Origin: Stemphylium vesicarium
Taxonomy: Eukaryota > Ascomycota > Dothideomycetes > Pleosporales > Pleosporaceae
Length of the DNA stretch: 64,000 bases
Reading direction: 5' to 3'
Assembly: GCA_004380135.1 (NCBI GenBank)
Contig: QXCR01000038.1
Location: 124,001-188,000, forward strand
A program made the translations under genes and the position numbers. The notes beneath the pieces are model-generated. The model saw nothing but the letters and a program-made list of their open reading frames with translations. It was not told the DNA's origin and made no database searches. Positions 19,561 through 29,898 of this stretch are shown here, piece after piece (within the stretch, counting starts at the first letter, position 1; every line of letters starts with the position of its first letter).

Positions 19561-20827
19561 ATGACAAGATTTATATGCATTGCTGCCCGTCATTTAAAGC
19601 CGTAGGGCAGATATTTGAAGTGGCTTCGAGCTTCGAGCTTCTGAAGAATACGTCCCCATACTTTGAGGTACTTAGTATGATATACAATATTCAAATGCTG
19701 ACGTCAATTAAGGTTGTGATTAGTGAAGTGGTTGGAGCTTTTCACAAGGGATGCCCACGATGCAGCCCATGTTGGGCAATTTCATCATCCTCTCTTTCGG
19801 GGAGGTTGCTGCTTCGATTAGCGATCCTGGTCTTTATCATGCATACTCAGGAGTAGATCCTTCCCCTACCTACTACTTGATATCAAGACGAGACTCCGCC
19901 TCTAGCGCTTGCGTGTGCATGAGACGGGCTTAGAAACGAAATCGACTGGCCCTCTTTAGAGTGAATGCATACCAAAGAGATATTTCAAATCTCAAAGAGA
20001 CAAGTCGAATCTGGAAGAGTCGCTAGTAAATCGAGCAAGATAGAGTTCATCGTAAAGTAACTGGGCCGAAAGCTCAACGTGGCACAGCTAGATCTCTCCC
20101 GCGGAAGAGACGACTTGCTAGTTGAAGCATACACTGTGAGAACGCGATGAATTAGAAGATGGCTGTTAAGCTAGGCTTTGCGATTCTACATCAGCGCTGT
20201 AAGCAAGCTAGGGGTTGTAGGTTGAGGTAGCGCGAGGAGCATAAGCTGTGCACGGATATAGTTCTAACACTCATATTTTAGCTCGGTGTCTAAGCTATCC
20301 GTGCAAAGCGATACTCAAAGATGTCCTCCAATAAACGCGACTAAATGGAGCAGCTCGTGTTTCGACGATATATTGAACAGACCAACGGTCAGACAGCGTC
20401 TTGACGTCAGCTCATTCAAGAAGTAGTGGTAATCCACTGCAGCAGTGAGACCTAAGAAGATGAGCGCTAGGGATCCGCATCGAGGCAGTTCAGTTCCTGG
20501 AAAGAACATCAGGCAAAATTCCGTAAAGCATTCAGAAAAAGAAAAAACTACCGTGAAAGACAGCCGCGCCGCCAACGCGGAGGTCAACACACTCCGATTG
20601 GTAAGAACGCGGAGACGGCCGATAAAGTGGGGCAGGTGAGCGGGGTCAATTCCGTGAACCCCCACCACTATCACCACCACTTTCCTATCTCGTCCGATTT
20701 CCCATCGCCCGCTAATATGTGACTTTCTTTCGTGAATTTTTCGTTCCTTCCAATTTGCTCTTCTACTACGTGCTGAGACGTTCAATTGATCAACAGCCAT
20801 CCATCCCCGCGGCCAACTCTCTCCGAA
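19561..20827. other. Intergenic upstream of the alcohol dehydrogenase
   Basis: 1.27 kb without a convincing gene. A 161-codon minus frame at 20315-20800 overlaps the dehydrogenase promoter and has no motif. No RNA gene is recognised. Confidence 0.4.
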
Positions 20828-21936
20828 ATGACGGCCTCAATACCAACAACGCAAACCGCAGGCTGGATCCAAGACCCAGGTCCAGACTGCGTCCTCCAGA
20901 TCCGGAATGACGTTGCCGTGCAAACGCCCTCCGCGGGCGAACTCCTCGTCAAGCTCGAGTGCAGCGGAATCTGCCACTCCGACTGCCACAACCTCGCGTC
21001 GCCAGGAAGATACACCGAAGTGCCCGGCCACGAAGGCGTCGGCACCGTAGTCTCGCTCGGCCCCAACGTATCCTCTGAGCTGCTAGGGAAGCGGGTGGGC
21101 ATAAAGTGGCTGTGGAACGCGTGCAAGCAGTGCAGCAGCTGTAAACAGGGTAAAGAGAACCACTGCGGCAAGCAGAAGAATACGGGTAGGAGCGTGTGGG
21201 GGACGCTGCAGCAGTATGTCGTTGCGGATGCGGATTTCGTGACGAGGATACCCGAGGGCGTGAAGAGTGAGATTGCTGCGCCACTTCTCTGCGCGGGATT
21301 GAGTCTAGCGGGTGCAGTGTCCAAGTTGGAGCCTGAGCTCAAGAAGGGGGATTATGTTGCTATTATCGGTGCGGGCGGCGGATTGGGACATATTGGTGTG
21401 CAGATTGCGAGTATCAAGGGATACAAGGTCATTGCCATTGACAGCGGGGCCGAGAAGGAGAAGCTGACAAAAGAGATGGGCGCTGTGGCTTTTGTCGATT
21501 ACGCGAAGCAAGATACCGTCAAGGCTGTCAAGGCTCTGACGGATGGTGAGGGCGCGCATGGTGTCATCTGCGTGGCTGGAAGTGAAAGAGCGTATCAGCA
21601 GGCTCCAGACCTCTGCAGGAATAGTGGCGTGTTTGTTTGCGTTGGTCTGCCTCCGGATACCTTCATGTTTCCAATGAGCCCCATTCATATTGCTAACAGA
21701 GGTAAGCATTGCTACAGACTGGTTCTGAAGAATGTATGCTGATCGGATATACAGGTTTAACGATCCGTGGTTCATCCACTGGTAGCGCGAAGCAGATGGA
21801 CGAGTTGCTTCAAATGGCCCTCGAGGGTAAGATAACGCCCAAAGTCGAAGTGTACGACTTTGCCGACTCGCCCAAGATTCTGCAAGAGTTGACGCGGTAT
21901 GAGGTCACAGGAAGGAAGGTGGTGCGGGCGCCATAG
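20828..21936 (+). CDS. Zinc-dependent alcohol dehydrogenase (fungal ADH1-type)
   Basis: Exons 20828-21701 and 21755-21936 with a 53-nt intron (GTAAGC...ATACAG), giving 351 residues, normal for tetrameric fungal ADH. It interconverts primary alcohols and aldehydes with NAD(H) in the cytosol. Visible ligands: catalytic zinc by Cys49 (SGICH), His68 (GHEG) and Cys155; structural zinc by Cys99, Cys102, Cys105 and Cys113. The Rossmann motif GAGGGLGHIG lies at 181-190, with an acidic residue near 205 (IDSG) favouring NAD over NADP. The ATG at 20828 is chosen because upstream in-frame sequence lacks ATG and the context CGAAATGA is good. No mitochondrial presequence is apparent. Confidence 0.88.
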
Positions 21937-22129
21937 AAGCGCGTGTAGTTTGAACTTGTTGGCAGCAGTTGGGCGTGCGCATCGCATTGGAGTCGTTGGG
22001 ATGCATGTCGCGGAGTCGCTACATAGGTGTATACATTTCACATTATTGCCAAGACGGGGTCACTACGTTCAACGATTCTCTTCCACAAAGTACCACATTT
22101 TTCCTGCTACCTCTCTCCACATCGCCGGC

Positions 22130-23917
22130 TTAATACCAGTCTCCGCTCTCTTCATTTGCGGTAACGCTTTGCGGATTCATACTAAGAATGCGTTGACCGG
22201 GAATAGTATCCGTAAACGCACTCTCAAACACACCACTCACAGCCCTCCTACCAATCTCCACGAAACTGTCATATTTGTCGTTCTCGCCTGTAATCGCACT
22301 CCATTGCGCATCCTCTGGGCTACGCGCAGGACCCAGGTCGCTCCAGCGCGTGACAATGAGAGCTTGCTTAAAACGACCGGGGCCGTTGCCGCGGACTGAT
22401 CTGTCTTCCACAAGTTTGAGCTCGAAGAGGTACTCAGTAGGGCATTTGGGACAGCGGCGCATTGGGCGGCAAACAGAGCATAGCGGGACCATGCCAGTGA
22501 TCTTCTTGCCTATGTTGCGCTCGCGGAATTTGTCGATAGCTGTTGTGTCCGCTTCACTGGTGTAGGGGATGTGATTCAATGCGCACTTCGGGATTGATGT
22601 TAAAAGCCCGTGTTTCCAGTGCGCGCATACGCTGAAGTAGGGTGTGTAATCGCCGCGGCTGTAGAGCAGGAGACGCTTTGCGGCGTTGGTCATACCACCT
22701 TCGACGTAGTGTTGAGAACGAACTCGCATGAGAACATTGCCTTTGTCTGTAATGTGGTATGTTGACTCATGGCTCCAGTCGGAGTATGGGTCTTTCCAGC
22801 GACGGGCGAGAGACTGATGAGGGATGCCGTACTCGGGCCCGTGAACCCAGTGTCGGCGGGCTAATTGGATGAAGGCAAATGGCAGGGTGCGCCCATCACT
22901 GATGCGGATGCGCGGAGGCGGGATATGGATATTCGTTCTGTTGGGACACTCGAATAATGGATTGAGAACATTCTGGGGTTTCAATGACTCCAAACCGGGT
23001 TGAATTCGTAGATGCCATTGTGCGCATGGGAAACAGAAGAGATGGCGAGGCATCTTATGGTCCATGGCGAGGAGGAAGTCAAGCCGTTGGGAACGATGCA
23101 TAGGGTCCAAGAGGAGTTTGTATGGGTGTTTGCCGAGCCGAGCATACATGGTCCGGCATGTTGACGACAGGTTGGCAACGTCCAGGGGCGACAAGAAATC
23201 GGCAACGTGGAGCCATACTTCAGGCGATGCGCTACCGAGTAACGCTGTCCCGTCAGGCTTTGTAGGGTCATAGAGTAGCGAAGTATCGTCACGCTCCTCT
23301 TCGATGGTATCAACTCCATCAATGTATGTGAAAGCATGCATCATTTCCGTCAGGTCTTTCCTCTCTCCGGTGTCCTTGTCGAGAATGTCATCTGCTCTTA
23401 CAGGTGCTGAAGGCGCACGGTGTGCCTTGCTGAGCTTCGAAGGTTGCGCTTTTGACGGCGCATAGGGCAGGGTCTTCTCACTTCGTACTTGCGGTATCGA
23501 TGCTGACCTTGAGCTCTGCGGTTGATATAACGGTGCAGCATATTGTGGTTGTCCTTCTGAGTTGCGGCGGTAATCGGCTGCTTGTAGATCAGGTTGCAGA
23601 TACGCATTGTTTGTATCCATCAGAGCATTAACGGCGGCATATGGATGGTCACGCAACGCGTGCGGCGCAACTCCGGTGATATCTTCATAAGTCGGAAGTC
23701 CAAAGTCATTTCCCGTTAAACTGTTTCTTTCGTTGGTAAAACTGCCAGAGTCCTGGCGATTGGTGTTGGTCACATCGGCTGCCAAGTCAAGCTTTCCGAG
23801 CATATCGCTTCGTGATCCTTTCTTGGAAAGCTTCTTTCGCGCGCCCGGCTGTTTTGGTTCTTTGCCTGATCGCATGCCGAACATGGCCCGGAAGCCACTC
23901 TTTTTGGTTTCCGCCAT
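22130..23917 (-). CDS. F-box-like domain protein
   Basis: An intronless 595-residue protein from the ATG at 23917. It has a basic N-terminus (KKSGFRAMFGMRSGKEPKQPGARKKLSKKG) and a low-complexity region to about residue 215. An F-box-like segment follows, SPEVWLHVADFLSPLDVANLSSTCRTMYARLG, at about 230-265; Skp1 binding would make it an SCF ubiquitin-ligase adaptor. A His/Cys-rich C-terminal part (FCFPCAQWH, CAHWKHG, CSVCRPMRRCPKCP near 500) could bind zinc. Such 'F-box plus Cys-rich tail' proteins are common and multicopy in Pezizomycotina; targets are unknown. Its tail faces the tail of the ADH gene, 193 bp apart. Confidence 0.72.
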   Translation of the reverse strand: MAETKKSGFRAMFGMRSGKEPKQPGARKKLSKKGSRSDMLGKLDLAADVTNTNRQDSGSFTNERNSLTGNDFGLPTYEDITGVAPHALRDHPYAAVNALMDTNNAYLQPDLQAADYRRNSEGQPQYAAPLYQPQSSRSASIPQVRSEKTLPYAPSKAQPSKLSKAHRAPSAPVRADDILDKDTGERKDLTEMMHAFTYIDGVDTIEEERDDTSLLYDPTKPDGTALLGSASPEVWLHVADFLSPLDVANLSSTCRTMYARLGKHPYKLLLDPMHRSQRLDFLLAMDHKMPRHLFCFPCAQWHLRIQPGLESLKPQNVLNPLFECPNRTNIHIPPPRIRISDGRTLPFAFIQLARRHWVHGPEYGIPHQSLARRWKDPYSDWSHESTYHITDKGNVLMRVRSQHYVEGGMTNAAKRLLLYSRGDYTPYFSVCAHWKHGLLTSIPKCALNHIPYTSEADTTAIDKFRERNIGKKITGMVPLCSVCRPMRRCPKCPTEYLFELKLVEDRSVRGNGPGRFKQALIVTRWSDLGPARSPEDAQWSAITGENDKYDSFVEIGRRAVSGVFESAFTDTIPGQRILSMNPQSVTANEESGDWY

Positions 23918-24837
23918 GATGGATACAGTCGCTGTGGAAGCCGGGAGTCTCAATCGCGATCAAAATTGATCAAAGAGCACTGACTTTTGCAACACGGGAG
24001 ATCATACAATGGGTATGCGCGTGGGGTATCGATATCCTCCACAAGAGGAGTGTGTTTGTCAAAAGGCGATTGAAATTGCCGCAAGGTGGATGGTGATCGT
24101 CATAGCGCGATTGCGGCTCGTTTCGGCAGGGGATCCGTACTCATCCGCCGCTCAATTTGCTTTCTAACACGCTTACGCTGTGGATAAACATGTCATCATA
24201 TGGAACAGCGCATGCGACAAGCAATAGTCTCGACCGTTTTTGGTGATAGGTTGTGTGGGTTGGCGGTTGCGCGTCGCTGTTGGTGGACGCGAGAGATGCA
24301 CGGCGTGCATTGGCCATGTGACGTAATCCACCAAATCTCCACTGATCGCTCGCCATCGCGTCTCCCGATTCCATCACTCGTCCCACCTGTCGCGCATTCC
24401 TCCTTCGACCATCCAAAATCACAGCTCAAGAACCTATTCGCGCCATGTTTCTGGCTGGAAATTTTCACAGCGATATGTGATTTCGACCGCTGTGTAATGT
24501 TGTTTGTCGGGAACCATCGCAATCACATGTGCACGCGTTCAGCGAGAGATATTGCAAGACAGACGCGTTGACGGCATCAACATGGACAGCTTAAATCACT
24601 TGCAAATTTGTTGAGAGCTTCAGAAGTTAGAAGGTTACTATGAAGCGAGGTCCACGATTCTCCTCTTCGATAGTAAAAAGATGTTAGAAACCGAATCCCA
24701 GATATCTACCCTACCCCTTCCACTGGTGTTTCCGGAATCGTACTTCGTGCAGTTGACATCAGCAGCTCAATCGTCCATGCATTCACAAAGCTTATGGCTC
24801 CGACGGTCCGACGATTGATCTCGAGCTGAAAGCCATC
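23918..24837. other. Intergenic
   Basis: About 0.9 kb: promoter of the F-box gene plus the 3' side of the MIF4G-like array. No credible coding frame or RNA noticed. Confidence 0.45.
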
Positions 24838-26265
24838 CTATGCACGCTCGTCGTCCCTGACCCCTCCGCCAGGAAGATGAACCTCGACATCTTCGTATGC
24901 TCTGCCCAAGCTTCGGCGGAGACCTTCGATGTCACGAGTCTGTTCTAAGGTCCTCTCACAGGCGTGACTGCTCAGAGCATCCAGCAGTTCCGTAAGGCGA
25001 TTGCACTGGTCGGTATCAGCCATACCATCGAGGGAGGGTGCAGCGGAGAAGACGAAGTGGATCAATATAGCCAGATTCTTGTCAAAGAACAAGCACTCCG
25101 ATCGTACCATAGCATCGATGATGCCGAAGGCCGCGGTCCGTACGGACATGGGGGCGTTGATCTTCACTGCTTTCGATACACTTTTGATCAAGCGGCTGAC
25201 AGCAGGGCACTTCCACTCAGGGTTGCTCACGAACAGCTCTAAGCTCTTAGTAGCCTCTTTCTCCAATTCCTTGACTGGAATAAGGGCACTCGAGACATGG
25301 TTGTTCTGGATGCGGTCGTTGTTGCGCGCTGCATGCTCGTCATGCAGACCAATCCTTCCAAGGACATCGTACAGACACTCGATTCTGAAATCCTGCAACT
25401 TGTCTCGCTCGCAGTCTTGATTTTGTACGATCTTCAATATGTCGTCGATCCTAGTGGACTTTCCGTTTCCATCTGCACGGTCAATGATGTGAGCGACGTC
25501 GAGTGCGAACGTGCCGAACACTTCCCAGTTGTCGTAAAAGAAGATGTAGTATGACTGAGCCATCTTCTCAAGCATGCCGCAAGCTAGATTTTCTGTAGTT
25601 GATGAATGATCCCCCTTGACAAGACTGACGATAAACTCCAGGACTGGAACCGGTTTGGGGCCCCAGTCAGCGCGGGCGACAAGAGCTCCGAGTACATCAA
25701 GGATGTACTTCGCAGCGACCTGAGCTCCACTTGGGTTGTTGTCGCCGTAGACTTCGAGCTCAAAAGTTGGATCAATGTTCTCGAACAGTGCCCTGTTTTC
25801 TACTGATCAGCGCAAATAGTCACTTTTTAAAGATTTGAGACTGACCTGCAGAACGCGACACCAGCTGTTCGTGCCCAGTTCAACTCGGTCTCGAGCTTAG
25901 CGTGCACAACTTGAACAAGGTCATGTAACTTGAGCAGATCCCCGCCGATTCCAGAGAGGAGAAGCTCAACTTGTTCGCTTACCATGGCCTCTGGAGTTCC
26001 GCTGTCGATCGAAGCCGCTACGTCGCGCACCCACTCGATGAACTTGAATTGCTCCCCGTATACGTTCAGCGGGACTTCGACCAGCGTATTGGCTTCCCCG
26101 CTCGTGTTTGTTGCCTTTTTCTCGAAGTTGCTTAGAGTTGTGTAAAATGATGTTAAGAGTGCAAAAACAATTGCCGGGTGTTTACGTACCTTTAAGATCG
26201 TGACAAATGGGAAAGTGCAAACGCTCAAGGCTTGGCATCGTATCAGGGCACTCTGCTACCGCCAT
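24838..26265 (-). CDS. Helical MIF4G-like protein, array member C
   Basis: My model has exons 26190-26265, 25846-26092 and 24838-25792, giving 425 residues. Intron 2 (53 nt, GTCAGT...AACAG) is secure because it fuses VAFC with RALFENIDPTFE in frame. Intron 1 has a strong donor GTACGT, but the only phase-compatible acceptor is late (97 nt), so the first 25 residues are tentative. The protein is all-helical. The C-terminal third aligns by eye with the two downstream-numbered genes: W.....I..L.........I...IIDAMVRS..LFFDKNLAILIHFVFSAAPSLDG. That is close to the MIF4G pattern (…EENLE.LC.LLTTIGK.LD) of eIF4G-like scaffolds. A role in RNA or translation is only inferred. Confidence 0.6.
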
Positions 26266-26558
26266 TCTGGTTGATCTGTTCACTTCCCATCTGAAACGCC
26301 ATATTGCGAGAAGATAGGTGGGATAGATGGAGACTTGTGACGACGGAAGTATCCAAATAATGTATCCTTCCGGCTAATGGATCAACTTACTTATTGCTAC
26401 GATGTGGGTTTATGGGACTAGTTTCGATGCATCTGCTAACACTATCGTAGGCAAGCCTGGCTATTCAATCTTGGGCCACGCAGTAGGCAAACGCAGCAAA
26501 TGCATTTCGCCAGTCACAGCTCCTCCGGTACTTCATGCGTATTCGTTTCTTTCGCCTT

Positions 26559-27257
26559 CTACATTGTCCAACCCTTCTCCCTCAGCTGCGATATACCATA
26601 AACTGCGAGCGACTCGGTCGAGCGAAACGTCTTTGCCCTCTCCTCCACCTGCCGCAACCTCGCCGTCAAGTTATCCCGATACCCAAGGCCATCCAGATAC
26701 GGTCCCGCGCGCATGAGAAAGTCGAAAAAGATGTCCAAGTTCTCGTCGTTCGTCCATGAAGTCGAGCCAAGCATACAGTCGATGATGTGGAGAGTGATTT
26801 TAGGCGTGGTGCTGGTGCTGCGATCAACGGTGCAGAGCTGTCCCAAAAAGGCTATGACTCCCCGACTCCACTGGGATTCCACGATAGTGAGTTGGAACTG
26901 GGTCTGACACACGCGCATCATTTGGTCACGAACGAGTATGGCGCCCTTGACTGCTGCCATCAGCTCACTCGGGTGAGGGAAGCTGGGATCAATCAACATC
27001 GCGAGCAGCTCGTACACTTTCACGGCGGCACTAGCAGCCCAGGCTGGTTCTGCGTATATGCGAGCTTGGATGGCTTGGTTGACGCACTGTAAACGCTCGA
27101 AGTTACCGTTGAGCTGCGCGACGACACTTTGGATCGGGTTGATAATGATGAAATCGGTCATGTCCGCGGTGGCGGGGATGGTATTGATGATGTCGGTGAC
27201 TTGTCCCTTGAATGCATCGAGGAGTTCGTCGGGTGCTGCGAGTGCACTCATATTCAT
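26559..27257 (-). CDS. Helical MIF4G-like protein, array member B
   Basis: An intronless frame of 232 residues from ATG 27257 (a second Met two codons later). The frame is open further upstream only from non-ATG codons; a donor-like GTGAGA at about 27290 suggests a 5' UTR intron. Helices carry ERLQCVNQAIQARIYAEPAWAASAAVKVYELLAMLI near 45-80 and FLGQLCTVDR...IIDCMLGS...DENLDIFFDFLMRAGPYLDG near 140-195. The latter is the best MIF4G-like stretch of the three paralogues. It is shorter than member C and lacks C's middle segment. It sits 163 bp downstream of member A's stop. No catalytic residues or targeting signal are seen. Confidence 0.6.
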   Translation of the reverse strand: MNMSALAAPDELLDAFKGQVTDIINTIPATADMTDFIIINPIQSVVAQLNGNFERLQCVNQAIQARIYAEPAWAASAAVKVYELLAMLIDPSFPHPSELMAAVKGAILVRDQMMRVCQTQFQLTIVESQWSRGVIAFLGQLCTVDRSTSTTPKITLHIIDCMLGSTSWTNDENLDIFFDFLMRAGPYLDGLGYRDNLTARLRQVEERAKTFRSTESLAVYGISQLREKGWTM

Positions 27258-27419
27258 TACCGATAGAGAGAAGACAAGGACCGGTATTCTCACCAGAAAG
27301 AGCGTGAGATGGAAAGTTGGTTAAGGGAAGAAGAAAATTCTGACTCTAGGTTTGTTTGTAACCAACAGTGAAATTAGGTATGAGAAGCTTTTCGGAGGGT
27401 TTGGCCGGCCATATTTCTT

Positions 27420-28220
27420 TCACTTTGTTGCCCCCCACATCGTTCGCAGCCCCTTCCCTGGTTTATGTCCCTGATACCACCATACTCTACTACTCTTCAA
27501 TCTTTCGTGGGACCGTTTACGCTCCCGCAAGCGAAGAAACTCCGATACATCATCAAGTGACTGGCCTAACTGGTTACGGGCTCGCTGCTGAAGCCTTTCC
27601 AACACGTCCGTCACAGTCTCATCTCGTCGTCCCAGATCCAAATTTCGACCCACATCAGTCATGAGGCCAATGAACATTTTCAAATTATTTCCACAGAAGA
27701 GGTACTCCGATTTTGACATCCTAGACATGAAGTCTCTCTGAGTTTTGGGCCCTACACGCAGTGATAGAGGCGCCCTCCTAAGGGACAATTCCCTGAAAAG
27801 GCACTTGAGCTGCCGACTCCATACGCAGCGCTGGATATCAGCTTCAAGATCAGGAAGGATGCGACTGGAGAGGTAATGGCTGACAAGTAGGTGGTTTAGG
27901 ATTTCTTTTTCGTTTGCGGTGGCGGTGGTGTCGCTCAGCGTTGTTGAAATATGAGTGCAGAGCATGGTCAACAACTTCAGCGCCGGTCCAACCCAGGTCA
28001 CTTCCGTCATAGCCTTCTTTTAGATTATGTCGACAGTAACTTTTAGTCTTTGATGGTCCAGACCGATTTCGGCTACTAGATCTTTCGCGAATTCTTCGGG
28101 ATCGGCCTGGAGAGAGGCGCGCGAGAAAAACGAATCTATGGCGTCAGTCGTCGCGCGCTCGAAACCGGCAAGCTCCGCTGGTGTGGTGTTGAAAGTTTCT
28201 ATGGTCTTTTTGCAATTCAA
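27420..28220 (-). pseudogene. Helical MIF4G-like array member A, interrupted by one in-frame TAA
   Basis: Two open segments, 28023-28220 and 27420-28010, are in the same frame, separated by one TAA at 28020-28022 and three further codons. Aligned to member B, the stop falls exactly on the Gln of VNQAIQAR: the text around it reads QRLKVTVDII-stop-KKAMTEVTW against ERLQCVNQAIQARIYAEPAW. A single C-to-T change of CAA explains it. The upstream part also lacks an ATG in frame (only TTG at 28220), so an upstream exon or a lost start is possible. C-terminal signatures are NNLKMFIGLMTDVGRNLD and a basic tail. It is most likely a recent pseudogene; programmed readthrough or an unannotated intron (GTAGCC...AAAAG, 60 nt) are alternatives. 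Confidence 0.6.
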
Positions 28221-28404
28221 ATGTGCTGTGAGGTTGTGAGTAGAGAGATTGGGTGTGATATGGGTTAATATGTGACAGGTTGCTTTGAATAAGGGACAAA
28301 CAGATTCGTTGAGCTACGCTGAGCTGCTTCCACTTTGGTTTCCAGAAACATCAGGACGCATCATGACGGCCATAGATCTTTTGGTATCTCCAATACGTTT
28401 TCGG

Positions 28405-29898
28405 TTACGACCTCCATCTCCATGTCGAATTCCTCGATATCATGTAGTCTTTACTCTGTATCGCTTTCCAGATACCCCAGAACCCTCCCAACGGCCACAC
28501 GCCTCTCAGCTTCAGTCCCCAGTCCTTGTTCACCATCTTTGTATACTTTTCAACATCCACGTGTACCTTGTCGTAGACTTCTGGAAGCATCTCCGCGTCG
28601 TACCTCTTCCGCAGCCCTTGATGCCACTTGCGATCGAACTGCGCCCAGAATTCGTCTTTGCTATAATGAGTTTGCGCATACAGCCATTTCATACCGCCCA
28701 TGTCTCCTAGTGTCTTTTCGAGCTCGCGATTCTTCTGGAGGTAGGTTGCTGGATCGCTGGGACCGAAACCCCAGAGACCAATGTTGAGCATCTGGTCTGA
28801 CTTCAGTGACCCTTTCGTATGCGGGTGCATGGTTGGTTGAGGGCTTTGTTTGAGAGGGCAGAGCCACAGCGGCCAGATATTGAATGTTTTGTCGGTATAA
28901 TCAATGAACTTCTCTGCGTTTGGGTACGGAAGTGCCATGTCTTGCACGATGTAGCGCGTTGCGATGCCGGATGCGTGGAGAGCCCGATAGAGCATGCGCG
29001 TGTGGAGGAAGTCATCCAAGAACCAGCGGGTATACTTGTTAAATGGGAATCGCATGTAATTGAAGGCTGATCGGCCGACCCAGAAGCCACCACGGTCGTA
29101 GCGGAACATGTACTCGGCTAGGGGTATGTACTCTACGACTGGCTCGGTAGAATTCCGTGTTGCTGCTTCAACGTGAAGGTAAAACCAAGGATCCCAGGGG
29201 TTACTGAATGTTTGCGGCTTGGTATTCGGTGGTAGTTCGTCTGTCATCTCACCCGTGACTATGGCACCATGATCTTTACTGAACAAGACACCGTCCACAT
29301 AGTCATTCTTCGCACCCTTGGCGCCTTCGGTATGCTCTTTAACCTCCTTGACGGCCTGCGCGACGTTGCGCGTAGGATAATATGTAGTCTTGACAAATTT
29401 CTTAGCCTCAACGAGGTTCAGATCCACGAGTGTTGTAACACCCAGAGTACCGACTGCGCCAGCAGCACCGCGAAACAGATCTTCGTTTTCTTTTTCGCTT
29501 GCCTTCACCACTTTGCCGTCGGCCATGACCATCTCCACCTCATTGATCGTGCGATCGAAGAAGCCAAACTTAAAGCTGCTACTTTCTCCTGCTGTTCCTG
29601 CGTACCCTCCTCCCACAGTGATGCCGGGAAACTCCATAACAACTGGGGGTATGAGGCCATGTGGTAATGTCGCTTCTACCAGACGATCCATTGGTACGTT
29701 AGGTTCAACAAGCGCTGTCCTGCTTTGTGTATCGACTTTAATGACATTCCGCAGAGCACTGATATCAACGACATGCTTTTTGAGGTTCGGGCGCGTGCTG
29801 TTCGTTGACCCATGCGATATCCGGAATGGCTCCTTTCGGACGAAGTAGTCCTTGACTTTGGTCGCGACTTGCGCGACAACGCGCTGATGGCGATCCAT
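28405..29898 (-). CDS. DHCR24/DIMINUTO-like FAD-binding oxidoreductase (delta24-sterol reductase family)
   Basis: An intronless 497-residue protein from ATG 29898 (the frame extends 11 codons further but only to TTG). The N-terminal PCMH-type FAD domain has VEPNVPMDRLVEATLPHGLIPPV and FPGITVGGGYAGTAGESSS at about 60-110, the flavin-phosphate loop. The C-terminal half has FLDDFLHTRMLYRALH and KWLYAQTHYSKDEFWAQF and PEVYDKVHVD, typical of DHCR24/DWF1. Family enzymes reduce or isomerise sterol side-chain C24 double bonds using NADPH and FAD. In fungi, where ergosterol keeps a different side chain, the substrate is uncertain. No N-terminal membrane anchor is visible, unlike animal DHCR24. The head is divergent with the GH20 gene, sharing a 0.62-kb promoter. 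Confidence 0.83.
   Translation of the reverse strand: MDRHQRVVAQVATKVKDYFVRKEPFRISHGSTNSTRPNLKKHVVDISALRNVIKVDTQSRTALVEPNVPMDRLVEATLPHGLIPPVVMEFPGITVGGGYAGTAGESSSFKFGFFDRTINEVEMVMADGKVVKASEKENEDLFRGAAGAVGTLGVTTLVDLNLVEAKKFVKTTYYPTRNVAQAVKEVKEHTEGAKGAKNDYVDGVLFSKDHGAIVTGEMTDELPPNTKPQTFSNPWDPWFYLHVEAATRNSTEPVVEYIPLAEYMFRYDRGGFWVGRSAFNYMRFPFNKYTRWFLDDFLHTRMLYRALHASGIATRYIVQDMALPYPNAEKFIDYTDKTFNIWPLWLCPLKQSPQPTMHPHTKGSLKSDQMLNIGLWGFGPSDPATYLQKNRELEKTLGDMGGMKWLYAQTHYSKDEFWAQFDRKWHQGLRKRYDAEMLPEVYDKVHVDVEKYTKMVNKDWGLKLRGVWPLGGFWGIWKAIQSKDYMISRNSTWRWRS

Noticed and set aside
20315..20800. 161-codon minus-strand frame next to the alcohol dehydrogenase
   Set aside because: It covers the dehydrogenase promoter, and its segments look like chance translation; no motif.
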